DNA of 32,592 nucleotides, taken from an uncultured Bacteroidales bacterium (lineage in GTDB: Bacteria > Bacteroidota > Bacteroidia > Bacteroidales > Muribaculaceae). Under the pieces are notes generated by a model, which did not search any database, was not told the origin of the DNA, and saw only the letters and a list, made by a program, of their open reading frames with translations. The position numbers were made by a program, and so were the translations under genes. This document shows, one piece after another, positions 15,419 through 23,411 of this stretch. Numbering within the stretch: position 1 is the first letter of the stretch; every line of letters starts with the position of its first letter. The DNA lies in contig UQDU01000024.1 of the NCBI GenBank assembly GCA_900539915.1, positions 1 to 32,592 on the forward strand, read 5' to 3'.

Positions 15419-15586
15419 TTGACTTATCCCATACAAATCAAACCATCCTCTAAATATTAACAGGATTTAACAATCCATGATTTCCTCAAATATACCCATA
15501 GCGACCCTATGCACCCGACCTTTTTGACCGTATGATTGTTTACGTATAAAAACATACCGAATACCATACGATTAAACTACAGCTAT

Positions 15587-16042
15587 ATGAAACATCTTCT
15601 CATCTCCCTGCTGATGCTTATTACCGCCACGGGTGCGGCCTATGCTTTCATAGATTCATATACACTCAATCGCGAAAAACTTCCTGAAGAAGCCCGCGAG
15701 ATGCTTGACACCTATTTCCCCAAAGCAAAGATAAGCAACATCAAAATTGACCGCCATCTGCTGAAGAAGGCCGACTATGAAGTGAAGTTGGTCAACGGCA
15801 CTCAAATAAAGTTTAACAACGCCGGCAAATGGAAATCAGTGGACTGCAAAAGCCGCGAAGTCCCCGAAGGGCTGATTACCAAGCCCATCCGCAATTACAC
15901 GAAGAAACACCACAGCGACGCCACGATAGTCAAGGCGGTCAAAAAGACATCCGAATACGAGATATACCTTTCGGACGGCGTAGAGCTTAAATTTAATCTC
16001 CTCGGAGGCTTCAAAAGCGCAGTAAACACGGAGCAAGAGTAG
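15587..16042 (+). CDS. Exported PepSY-like protein (DUF2874)
   Basis: A 151-residue protein with a signal peptide (MKHLLISLLMLITATGAAYA) and two PepSY-like repeats, about 25-85 and 95-148. Each repeat carries the family pattern of a helix ending in an aromatic (MLDTYFPKAKI; IRNYTKKHHSDATI) followed by strands with a DG or NG turn and KFN near the end (LVNGTQIKFNNAGKW; LSDGVELKFNLLGGF). Such proteins are periplasmic and their role is unknown. The frame runs 17 codons further upstream, but the signal peptide fixes the start at 15587. It ends at a strong terminator. A second family member is at 30541-31017. Confidence 0.85.
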   Translation: MKHLLISLLMLITATGAAYAFIDSYTLNREKLPEEAREMLDTYFPKAKISNIKIDRHLLKKADYEVKLVNGTQIKFNNAGKWKSVDCKSREVPEGLITKPIRNYTKKHHSDATIVKAVKKTSEYEIYLSDGVELKFNLLGGFKSAVNTEQE

Positions 16043-16086
16043 GATGCCCAGCTCTCCCCTCTTTAGAAAAACATTACACGCCCTCT

Positions 16087-16126
16087 AAAGCGGCATGAAA
16101 CAATTTTTTGGTTTCATGCCGCTTTT
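16087..16126 (+). terminator. Intrinsic terminator of the PepSY-like gene
   Basis: A perfect 15-bp stem, AAAGCGGCATGAAAC (16087-16101) with its reverse complement at 16111-16125, followed by a T run. It could work in both directions. Confidence 0.9.
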
Positions 16127-16142
16127 ACTCACTATTTTGATG

Positions 16143-16150
16143 TAATTTTG
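16143..16150 (+). promoter_or_regulatory. -7 promoter element of the DUF6377 gene
   Basis: TAATTTTG is an exact TAnnTTTG match. It would start transcription near 16155-16157, on top of the first possible ATG (16156), which argues for the later start at 16219. Confidence 0.65.
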
Positions 16151-16218
16151 CACCAATGACATCAAAACGCACCAATCTTATCAACTCATCACGATACGCA
16201 TGGGCAGACATACGCCGT

Positions 16219-17817
16219 ATGCTGACCCTCGCCATATGCCTGTTATGGGCATGCGGCATCAATGCGACGCCATCCATCAGCCATAAGGATTTAGAAGCCG
16301 CATTGAACAAGGTCGACCATGAGCTATCGCTGCGCGAAGGGTATGTGGCCAACCGGAAACGCTTCATCGAACGCCTGAAACGCGACATGGACACAGTGGC
16401 AAGAGGGGAAGTGTCGCTTAAGAAAATACTTGCCGTAGGAGAAGCCTACGAGGGCTTCAACACCGACTCGGCTGTGAGATACTTCACCGTGCTGCATGAG
16501 GAAAGCAGACGTCAGGGGCTGGACTCCCTTGCAGCCGTGGGTGCGCTGAAGGCCGCAGCCATCCTCCCGCTCAACGGCACCATGGTGCCGGCCCTCGCCC
16601 TGTTCGCATCCGTCGACACCACCGGTTTCTCACGAGAGCAAATGGTCCTCTACCACAATTCCGGCCGATCAATGTATGGATTCCTTGCCGACCTCCGCGG
16701 ACAGCAGCAGTATGCCGACATGCACTTTGCCGACAAAGCACACGAACACCAGGGTCAGCTGATACGCTACCTCCGCAAAGACTCACCCATGTATCTCCTA
16801 CAGTCAGGAGGATACTATTTCACTCAGGGCGAACTCGCCAAAGCATGGAGCTACACATCCCAGCTCATGCGCATAATCCCTCGCGACTCCAGGCTGTTTG
16901 CCTATGCCGCTTACCAGATGAGCACCATAGCACGGGCCGAGGGAAATTATGACGAAGAGATATATTATCTCGCCCTGTCAGCCACAGCCGACCTCAAAGC
17001 CGCAGTCCAGGAAATCAGTTCGCTTCAGACCCTCGGACAGCGTCTTTATGACCAGGGCGATGTAGAAAGGGCCTACGAATACCTGATTGCAGCACTCAAA
17101 AGCGCGGTCAACTCTGGCAGCGAGTTGCGCATCAGCGAGACCGGATTCGCGTTCCCATTCATCGAGGCGTCACACACCGCCCAGCTCGACCGCGGCCGCA
17201 ACCGCATGCTGTGGGTACTCGGCGGACTCGCAGTGCTGTCTATCGTGCTGATTTCAATGTTTGTCAAGCTGCGCAAGGAGATGACACGCATGGAGCGTCT
17301 GCGAAACAACCTCACAGCCGCCAATGCCGCCAAGCAGGTCTACATAAGCCAGTTTCTCGAGTTGTGTTCCATATATATGGACAAGCTCAACCAATTCTGC
17401 AAATTCGCCAACCGCAAGATTTCAGCCGGCAAAGTGGACGACCTGTATAAGATGACCAAATCTGGCAAATTCATCGAAGAGCAGTCAAAAGAATTTTATG
17501 AGGTGTTTGACAACGCTTTCCTCCACCTCTACCCCGATTTCCCGGAGAAAGTCAACAACCTGCTCAACCCCGATGAACCGCTCGAAATACCTACTGACGG
17601 GACTTTGACCACCGACCTGAGGCTGCTCGCCTTCATGCGTCTCGGCATCGAAGAGAGCGGACGCATCGCCGAGCTACTCAACTACTCGGTCAACACCATC
17701 TATTCCTACCGCAACCGTCTGCGCAACAAGGCCATAAACCGCGATACCTTTGAAGCGGACATCATGGACATTCGCCCTTCCGACGAGCAATGGCTCGACG
17801 GCTTCCGCTCCAAATGA
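16219..17817 (+). CDS. DUF6377-type membrane sensor with C-terminal helix-turn-helix
   Basis: A 532-residue one-component regulator. It begins with a signal sequence (MLTLAICLLWACGINA), then a helical, TPR-like periplasmic region to about 325, one membrane helix (about 329-350), a coiled-coil-like linker, and a cytoplasmic part ending in a LuxR-like helix-turn-helix (about 467-506; GIEESGRIAELLNYSVNTIYSYRN). This is the layout of the Bacteroidales DUF6377 family, thought to sense something outside and bind DNA inside; the signal and targets are unknown. A start at 16156 is possible in frame, but the promoter at 16143-16150 would make it leaderless and would bury the signal peptide 21 residues in. 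The neighbours do not reveal a target. Confidence 0.83.
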   Translation: MLTLAICLLWACGINATPSISHKDLEAALNKVDHELSLREGYVANRKRFIERLKRDMDTVARGEVSLKKILAVGEAYEGFNTDSAVRYFTVLHEESRRQGLDSLAAVGALKAAAILPLNGTMVPALALFASVDTTGFSREQMVLYHNSGRSMYGFLADLRGQQQYADMHFADKAHEHQGQLIRYLRKDSPMYLLQSGGYYFTQGELAKAWSYTSQLMRIIPRDSRLFAYAAYQMSTIARAEGNYDEEIYYLALSATADLKAAVQEISSLQTLGQRLYDQGDVERAYEYLIAALKSAVNSGSELRISETGFAFPFIEASHTAQLDRGRNRMLWVLGGLAVLSIVLISMFVKLRKEMTRMERLRNNLTAANAAKQVYISQFLELCSIYMDKLNQFCKFANRKISAGKVDDLYKMTKSGKFIEEQSKEFYEVFDNAFLHLYPDFPEKVNNLLNPDEPLEIPTDGTLTTDLRLLAFMRLGIEESGRIAELLNYSVNTIYSYRNRLRNKAINRDTFEADIMDIRPSDEQWLDGFRSK

Positions 17818-17823
17818 GCCGGC

Positions 17824-18594
17824 CTACAGTATAGCCGTCACCTCCTTGAACGCATAGGTGCGCGAGCTCCCGTCGGCCAACTTCAATGTCAGCATACCGT
17901 CAGGAGCCACCGACTCTATGGATGCACTTATCTCTTCATGGGCCACATTGTCAACATAGGGATGCAGCCCCTCCCTACGCCACAGCATAGACTCATAGCT
18001 CCGCCCCAGCTCCTCCCGGTCAGCATCCCGGCGGTCATACTTATCCATCAGCCATGCTATATTACGCGCTATAAGCTCCAACACCTCATCCACATCCCAC
18101 CGGATGCCTGTCAGCTGGAGCAGCGACACCGGATTGGGAGCATCAGACTCAAATTTCTGCTGGTTGACATTGACTCCTATGCCGGCTACGGAATGCAATA
18201 TATCGCGTCCGGTGAGAGTATTCTCAATCAGTATGCCACATATTTTGCGGTCACCCACATACACATCGTTGGGCCACTTCACGCATACTTCCCCCACGGC
18301 ATCCTTATGCTCCCGTAGCAACAGCCCACGGATTGTCCCGGCCACAGCAATCGCCACTATCTGAGATATGTGGAATTGCTCGGAAGCCTTGAAACAGCGA
18401 GGCCGCAGCAGCATCGACATAGTGACATTTTCGCCCGGAGCTGCCTCCCAAGTATTGCCCCGCTGCCCTCGTCCGGCCGTCTGTTCGACAGCCGATATGA
18501 CCGTAAGAGCCGGCAGCTGCGAAGCCCTGGATTTCATCTCGGCATTAGTCGATGTAACTGACGACAGATGTATATGTGTAAAATCATTCTCCAT
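17824..18594 (-). CDS. birA: Biotin--[acetyl-CoA carboxylase] ligase
   Basis: Attaches biotin to the carboxyl carrier protein of acetyl-CoA carboxylase through biotinyl-AMP. GRGQRGNTW (about 41-49) is the ATP/biotin loop and KWPNDVYVGDRKICGILIEN holds the catalytic lysine and the biotin-contact glycine/aspartate. At 256 residues it is the short class without the N-terminal DNA-binding domain, so it is not a repressor. The start at 18594 (MENDF) is preferred over 18606, because the latter lies inside a TAnnTTTG element at 18604-18611. It is convergent with the DUF6377 gene, with only 6 bp between them and no terminator visible. Confidence 0.93.
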   Translation of the reverse strand: MENDFTHIHLSSVTSTNAEMKSRASQLPALTVISAVEQTAGRGQRGNTWEAAPGENVTMSMLLRPRCFKASEQFHISQIVAIAVAGTIRGLLLREHKDAVGEVCVKWPNDVYVGDRKICGILIENTLTGRDILHSVAGIGVNVNQQKFESDAPNPVSLLQLTGIRWDVDEVLELIARNIAWLMDKYDRRDADREELGRSYESMLWRREGLHPYVDNVAHEEISASIESVAPDGMLTLKLADGSSRTYAFKEVTAIL

Positions 18595-18603
18595 AATCAG
18601 CCT

Positions 18604-18611
18604 CAAAATTA
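18604..18611 (-). promoter_or_regulatory. Possible -7 promoter element of birA
   Basis: The minus strand reads TAATTTTG, an exact match, but it is only about 10 nt upstream of the ATG at 18594, so the transcript would be nearly leaderless. The surroundings are very A/T-rich and chance is possible. Confidence 0.4.
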
Positions 18612-18688
18612 ATTAATTTTAGCTAATAACGGAGTCTTAAAGTATAATATTTATAAACCGTTCACTTCATAATGCTACTTATATTTGC

Positions 18689-18696
18689 TAAATTTG
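18689..18696 (+). promoter_or_regulatory. -7 promoter element of pnp
   Basis: TAAATTTG is an exact match and is followed by CGCA. A second exact match, TATATTTG, lies at 18680-18687, nine bases upstream, so either may be used. The leader would be about 42-50 nt. Confidence 0.65.
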
Positions 18697-18743
18697 CGCA
18701 CGAAATATAGAAGTAAAAAATCATATATCAAATTTCACATTAA

Positions 18744-21032
18744 ATGTTAAACCCAATCAAGAAAACCATCGAACTTCCTGATGGCCGCCAGATCACAATC
18801 GAGACTGGCAAGCTGGCCAAGCAAGCCGATGGAGCGGTTGAAGTGCGCATGGGCAACACGATGCTCCTTGCCACTGTAGTGACGGCCAAGGATGCCGGCG
18901 AGGGCGTGGACTTTATGCCCCTTCAAGTTGAATACAAGGAAAAATTCTCCTCTTTCGGACGCTTCCCCGGCGGCTTCCTCAAGCGTGAAGGCCGTGCCTC
19001 GGACTATGAAATCCTCACAGCCCGTCTGGTTGACCGCGTGCTCCGTCCGCTTTTCCCCAGCAATTACCATGCTGACACATTTGTCAACATCACCCTATAC
19101 TCCACCGACGGCGAAGACATGCCCGACGCACTCGCCGGTCTTGCCGCATCGGCTGCTCTCGCAGTGAGCGACATCCCCTTCAACGGCCCTATCAGCGAAG
19201 TGCGCGTAGCTCGCGTTGACGGCAAATTCATCATTGACCCGACATTTGACGAAGTAGAACGCGCCGACATCGAGCTGATGGTTGGTGCCACCTATGACAA
19301 CATCATGATGGTCGAGGGCGAGATGAACGAGGTATCCGAGGCCGAGCTGCTTGAAGCTCTCAAGGCCGCTCACGAAGCCATCAAGGTGCAGTGCAAGGCC
19401 CAGATGGAACTGGCCGAGGAAGTAGGCTCGCTCACCAAGCGCGAATACTGCCACGAAGTCAACGACGAAGACCTCCGCAAGGACATCCACGACAAGTGCT
19501 ATGACAAGGCATATGCAGTAGCCAAGGCCGGTTGCGCCGACAAGCACTGGCGTCAGGACAGCTTCGATGCCATCTGTGACGAATATATTGAATCTCTTCC
19601 CGAAGAAGAGCGTGACGAAAAGACACCGCTCGTCAAGCGTTACTACCATGACGTGGAGAAAGAGGCCGTGCGCCGCTGCATCCTTGACGAGGGCATACGC
19701 CTTGACGGACGCAAGACCACTGAAATTCGTCCCATCTGGTGTGAAGTCGATTATATCCCCGGCCCCCACGGATCGGCAGTATTCACCCGTGGCGAGACCC
19801 AGTCGCTCTCTACAGTCACTCTCGGCACAAAGCTTGACGAGAAGATTGTCGACGATGTCATCAACCAGGGTCGCGAACGCTTCCTGCTCCACTATAACTT
19901 CCCTCCCTTCTCTACCGGCGAAGCCAAGCCCCAGCGTGGCGTAGGCCGTCGTGAGATCGGTCACGGCAATCTGGCCCACCGCGCCCTCAAGCGCATGTTC
20001 CCTGACGACTTCCCCTACGTATGCCGCGTAGTCAGCGACATCCTCGAGAGCAACGGTTCGTCATCAATGGCCACCGTATGCGCCGGCACACTCGCGCTGC
20101 TTGACGCCGGTGTCAAGATGAAGAAGCCCGTCAGCGGTATCGCCATGGGTCTTATCACCGACACCGAAAGCGACAAGTGGGCAGTGCTCTCCGACATCCT
20201 CGGTGACGAAGACCACCTCGGCGACATGGACTTCAAGGTGACAGGCACACGTGACGGTATCACAGCCACCCAGATGGACATCAAGTGTGACGGTCTGAGC
20301 TATGAAATCCTTGAGAAAGCCCTCAACCAGGCACGTGACGGCCGCCTCCACATCCTTGACATCATCGAAGCCACCATACCGGCTCCTCGCGAAGACTACA
20401 AGCCCCATGTACCGCGTATCGTCACCATGACCATACCCAAGGAACTTATCGGTGCTGTCATCGGCCCGGGCGGAAAGGTCATCCAGGGCATCCAGGAAGA
20501 GAGCGGTGCAACAGTGTCAATCGACGAAATCGACGAAGGCGGTTACATCGAAGTCGCTGCAGCCAACAAGGAGTCAATCGACAAGGCTCTTGCCATGATC
20601 AACGCCATAGTAGAGCTGCCTGAAGAGGGCAAAATCTACAAAGGCAAAGTCCGCTCTATCCTTGAATTCGGTGCGTTCGTAGAGTTTATGCCTAACCGTG
20701 ACGGTCTGCTCCACATCAGCGAGATTTCATGGGATAGACTTGACAGCATGGAAGCATCCGGCATCAACGAAGGCGACGAACTGGAAGTCAAGCTCATCGA
20801 AATCGACCAGAAGACCGGCAAATACCGCCTGTCGCTCCGTGCACTCCAGCCCAAACCCGAAGGCTACGTAGAGCGTGAACGCGCACCCCGTGGACCTCGC
20901 CGTGAAGGTGACCGCGGACCCCGTCGCGAAGGCGATCGTGGACCTCGTCGTGAAGGCGACCGCGGACCCCGTCGCGAAGGTGACCGTGGACCTCGCCGTG
21001 ACAATGGCAACCGCGGATCTCACTTCGAATAA
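18744..21032 (+). CDS. pnp: Polynucleotide phosphorylase with Arg/Gly-rich repeat tail
   Basis: A 762-residue 3'-to-5' exoribonuclease that degrades RNA with phosphate and can add tails. Order: first RNase PH domain (about 10-145), helical domain (about 240-315), second RNase PH domain (about 320-550), KH domain with loop IGPGGKVI at 573-580, and S1 domain (about 628-700). The catalytic set D490, D496 and K498 is present in the GDEDHLGDMDFK segment. The last 50 residues are four copies of GPRREGDR plus flanking partial copies, a basic, unstructured tail likely to add RNA affinity. It is a single-gene unit ending at a very strong terminator. Confidence 0.97.
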   Translation: MLNPIKKTIELPDGRQITIETGKLAKQADGAVEVRMGNTMLLATVVTAKDAGEGVDFMPLQVEYKEKFSSFGRFPGGFLKREGRASDYEILTARLVDRVLRPLFPSNYHADTFVNITLYSTDGEDMPDALAGLAASAALAVSDIPFNGPISEVRVARVDGKFIIDPTFDEVERADIELMVGATYDNIMMVEGEMNEVSEAELLEALKAAHEAIKVQCKAQMELAEEVGSLTKREYCHEVNDEDLRKDIHDKCYDKAYAVAKAGCADKHWRQDSFDAICDEYIESLPEEERDEKTPLVKRYYHDVEKEAVRRCILDEGIRLDGRKTTEIRPIWCEVDYIPGPHGSAVFTRGETQSLSTVTLGTKLDEKIVDDVINQGRERFLLHYNFPPFSTGEAKPQRGVGRREIGHGNLAHRALKRMFPDDFPYVCRVVSDILESNGSSSMATVCAGTLALLDAGVKMKKPVSGIAMGLITDTESDKWAVLSDILGDEDHLGDMDFKVTGTRDGITATQMDIKCDGLSYEILEKALNQARDGRLHILDIIEATIPAPREDYKPHVPRIVTMTIPKELIGAVIGPGGKVIQGIQEESGATVSIDEIDEGGYIEVAAANKESIDKALAMINAIVELPEEGKIYKGKVRSILEFGAFVEFMPNRDGLLHISEISWDRLDSMEASGINEGDELEVKLIEIDQKTGKYRLSLRALQPKPEGYVERERAPRGPRREGDRGPRREGDRGPRREGDRGPRREGDRGPRRDNGNRGSHFE
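20892..20999 (+). repeat. 24-bp tandem repeat in the 3' end of pnp
   Basis: Four full units (20892-20915, 20916-20939, 20940-20963, 20964-20987) and part of a fifth encode GPRREGDR. Units differ mostly at silent third positions, and units 2 and 4 are closest to each other, so the protein sequence has been kept while the DNA has drifted. Confidence 0.9.
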
Positions 21033-21083
21033 ATTCGGCTACATACTCCCATAAATCCTGCCGGACACCTACGGTAGGGCAAT

Positions 21084-21137
21084 AAAACATTCAGGCCATA
21101 CGCCACGTCATCGTGTGCTGTATGGCCTGAATGTTTT
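21084..21137. terminator. Strong intrinsic terminator after pnp
   Basis: A perfect 18-bp stem, from AAAACATTCAGGCCATAC (21084-21101) and its reverse complement (21120-21137), with an 18-nt loop. A-rich and T-rich ends make it usable on both strands. Confidence 0.92.
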
Positions 21138-21281
21138 TCATATCCCGTGCCCCCCGATTCATGGAGAAAAACACACAATCAGTCTACCGTAGTCTACCAA
21201 TCACACATCTCTCGGGCGTCAAAGCCGTCCTGTAGACCTCAAATATACCGCCCACAGACGGCGTTTATTACATACCTTAGC

Positions 21282-21289
21282 TAATTTTG
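21282..21289 (+). promoter_or_regulatory. -7 promoter element of the leucine-rich-repeat gene
   Basis: TAATTTTG is an exact TAnnTTTG match. It would start transcription near 21296, about 85 nt before the ATG. Confidence 0.6.
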
Positions 21290-21380
21290 CGGTGAAATCA
21301 ATAATCCGGTCAAGCCACAGCCCAATGTTATCACACATATATATTATACACACATAACACAACCTACATTATTTCATTTT

Positions 21381-22898
21381 ATGAACAAACTGTTACTTTT
21401 AGCCGTAGGACTGGCTACTTGTATCAATGCTCATGCTGTGATTTTCACCGCGGAAACAATTGATGACGCGAAGAAGACCTGCCGTCTTACCGGATTTGCC
21501 AGTACCGATGACCGGCTTGTAAGCGGAGTCGTCGCCATCCCCTCGGTAATCACGATTGACAACTATCCTTACACCGTGACCGAAATCAAGCAAAACGCTT
21601 TGATTGACATGCCCAATGTCACAAAAATATCAATACCTCAAGCGGTCACACGTATCGGCAATGTGACATCGGCCCACCCTGCCTCCGACCTCTATAACTT
21701 CACAAACTGCCCGAAACTGGAGGCTTTCAGTGTCAGCACATCCAACAGTGTTTTCGCATCCACATCGGCCGGACTCCTTGTCGCCGGCTCTAACACCAAG
21801 ACGCTCGTGCGTGTGCCACAGGCCGTAGCGGTTTCCAATGGCGTACTCAAGCTACCCTCGTCCATCACGGCCTTAGGTGCGTCAGCCTTCGCAGAGGTGT
21901 CTACGGTGACTTCGCTCGCATTAGGCCCCGTAACCAGCTATGAGGGAAACTGCGGACTCAACACGATGCCCTGGTGCAAAGAAATATCAATATATGCCAC
22001 CGGCTCCACCCTTAAGACTTACGATGGCGTGCTTGCTGATGCAACCCACGGTGTGCTGCTTTCGTTTCCGCCACGTAAGATGCAGGGCTCTTTCACTCTG
22101 CCGTCTGAAATCACCATAATCGGAGAGTCAGCCTTCGCCAATACCTTCTATCTGTCCGACATCATCTTCTCATCTGTCACCAACATACGCAAGGCGGCAT
22201 TCATGGGTTCTCGCATACGCCAGTTCTCCATCCCCTCCTCAGTTAAGACCATCAGCGCATATGCATTCTCCCTCTCCCCGGTCAAACCCCATATATTCAT
22301 GAAAGTTGACGGTCTTGTGGGTGCCGACGAAAATGCAGCCTGCGTGCAAGGGGAATTTGCATCGTCAGACGGCCGCGAGTTCAAGCCCATATTCTACTGG
22401 GAATCCCCCTATCCATCAAATCGCTATGCCATACCCGGAGCCTCCTATTACATCCCCGGCGGAGCTATGGAACGCTTCAGCCAGGCCACCGATGCCGGAT
22501 GCTATGTCGAGGAGTTCTTCCGGCTGGAATTCCTGACAGTCAACAACGGTCTGGTCATTTCGCTCAAAGAGGTATTCCCCGAAATGGTCAAGCTCAAGAA
22601 AATCGAGACCGATGCCGTGTCATGGAAGACATCAAACTACGGCGATTATGCCACAGCCATCCCCCCACAGTATGTCAAATACGTCAAAATCACCTATGAT
22701 GTGCACGGCGTAGAGTACACATCCACCTATGACCAGGACTTCATAGCCTCAGCCTCCAGTGACTACATCGCCACAGACGACGTCTCTGACGAAGCCCCCG
22801 TCTACTATAACCTCCAAGGCGAGAAAGTCGCCACACCCCTCCCCGGCAACATCTACATAGTCCGCCAGAACGGCAACACCACCAAACGCCTCCTCTGA
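21381..22898 (+). CDS. Exported BspA-type leucine-rich-repeat protein
   Basis: A 505-residue protein with a signal peptide (MNKLLLLAVGLATCINAHA). Residues about 55-300 are degenerate BspA/Treponema-type leucine-rich repeats; landmarks are TKISIPQAVTRIG, LPSSITALGASAF, LPSEITIIGESAF and FSIPSSVKTISAYAF. The last 45 residues (PVYYNLQGEKV ... LPGNIYIVRQNG) form a short tail seen at the end of many Bacteroidales surface proteins and thought to be related to T9SS sorting tails. Such proteins bind host or bacterial surfaces in other species; the ligand here is unknown. It has its own promoter and terminator. Confidence 0.86.
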   Translation: MNKLLLLAVGLATCINAHAVIFTAETIDDAKKTCRLTGFASTDDRLVSGVVAIPSVITIDNYPYTVTEIKQNALIDMPNVTKISIPQAVTRIGNVTSAHPASDLYNFTNCPKLEAFSVSTSNSVFASTSAGLLVAGSNTKTLVRVPQAVAVSNGVLKLPSSITALGASAFAEVSTVTSLALGPVTSYEGNCGLNTMPWCKEISIYATGSTLKTYDGVLADATHGVLLSFPPRKMQGSFTLPSEITIIGESAFANTFYLSDIIFSSVTNIRKAAFMGSRIRQFSIPSSVKTISAYAFSLSPVKPHIFMKVDGLVGADENAACVQGEFASSDGREFKPIFYWESPYPSNRYAIPGASYYIPGGAMERFSQATDAGCYVEEFFRLEFLTVNNGLVISLKEVFPEMVKLKKIETDAVSWKTSNYGDYATAIPPQYVKYVKITYDVHGVEYTSTYDQDFIASASSDYIATDDVSDEAPVYYNLQGEKVATPLPGNIYIVRQNGNTTKRLL

Positions 22899-22922
22899 CC
22901 CCTCCCTCTCTACCCTCCCACC

Positions 22923-22957
22923 AAAGGCGCACCCGCGCCCTGCGGATGCGCCTTTTT
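22923..22957 (+). terminator. Intrinsic terminator of the leucine-rich-repeat gene
   Basis: AAAGGCGCA (22923-22931) pairs with TGCGCCTTT (22947-22955), with an inner CCGC/GCGG stem and a T run. Confidence 0.88.
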
Positions 22958-22969
22958 ACATATCGATAG

Positions 22970-23215
22970 CCTGTAAAAAACAACTCTCACACCATCAAAT
23001 CTCGCAAAGATTGCGAAAAAGAGATTCTCTCGGACTTGGTACAATCCATCTTAGATGCAAAAACTGAAACACCAAAATCGCGTATTGCGATTGACAAGAT
23101 AGTTTATCATCTATATGGTTTGACTTACGATGAAGTGCTGGTTATAGACCCCACAACACCCATCACCCGAAAAGAATACGAATCCCGGAATGTAAAGAAG
23201 AGCATAGACTCATAA
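22970..23215 (+). pseudogene. 3' remnant of an Eco57I/type IIG-like restriction-modification gene
   Basis: An open frame of 81 codons without any ATG, beginning right after a TAG at 22967. It ends ILSDLVQSILDAKTE ... IDKIVYHLYGLTYDEVLVID, then TAA at 23213. The pattern IDxxVYxLYGLTxxE is the usual C terminus of TaqI-like/Eco57I-class methylase-nucleases. Everything upstream (the methylase and nuclease) is missing; the frame starts 13 bp after the neighbouring terminator. It is a decayed fragment, not an expressed enzyme. The family call rests on one motif. Confidence 0.6.
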
Positions 23216-23322
23216 TCGAATCAATCTGTGGAAAGCAAAGAATAAAGGACAATATGACGGCATGATGGATGATGATTTATAGGAGACAGGTGCTATTGCT
23301 TAAAATATTTTTGTAAATTAGA

Positions 23323-23375
23323 GGGTCTTTAGGGTCTTTAGGGTCTTTAGGGTCCTTAATGACCTTAAAAACTTT
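23323..23375 (+). repeat. Left 9-bp repeat array / left inverted repeat
   Basis: Three exact units GGGTCTTTA (23323-23349) and a variant GGGTCCTTA (23350-23358), then the 9-bp rhythm continues in decayed form (ATGACCTTA and onward to about 23400). The 23 bases at 23342-23364 equal the reverse complement of 23967-23989 at 22 of 23 positions, and weaker pairing extends a further about 10 bases on each side. Confidence 0.85.
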
Positions 23376-23411
23376 ATCAACCTTAGTATCACCTTTTAAA
23401 ACTTGACTGTC

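Larger units (their letters stand above)
21033..21380 (+). other. 348-bp intergenic region with pnp terminator and LRR-gene promoter
   Basis: No gene. It contains the terminator at 21084-21137 and the promoter element at 21282-21289. The stretch 21140-21270 has no structure I can name. Confidence 0.6.

Noticed and set aside
20892..20999. CRISPR-like repeats
   Set aside because: The units are adjacent with no spacers and lie inside pnp, in frame.
23323..23358. CRISPR array
   Set aside because: Nine-base units without spacers and no cas genes nearby.
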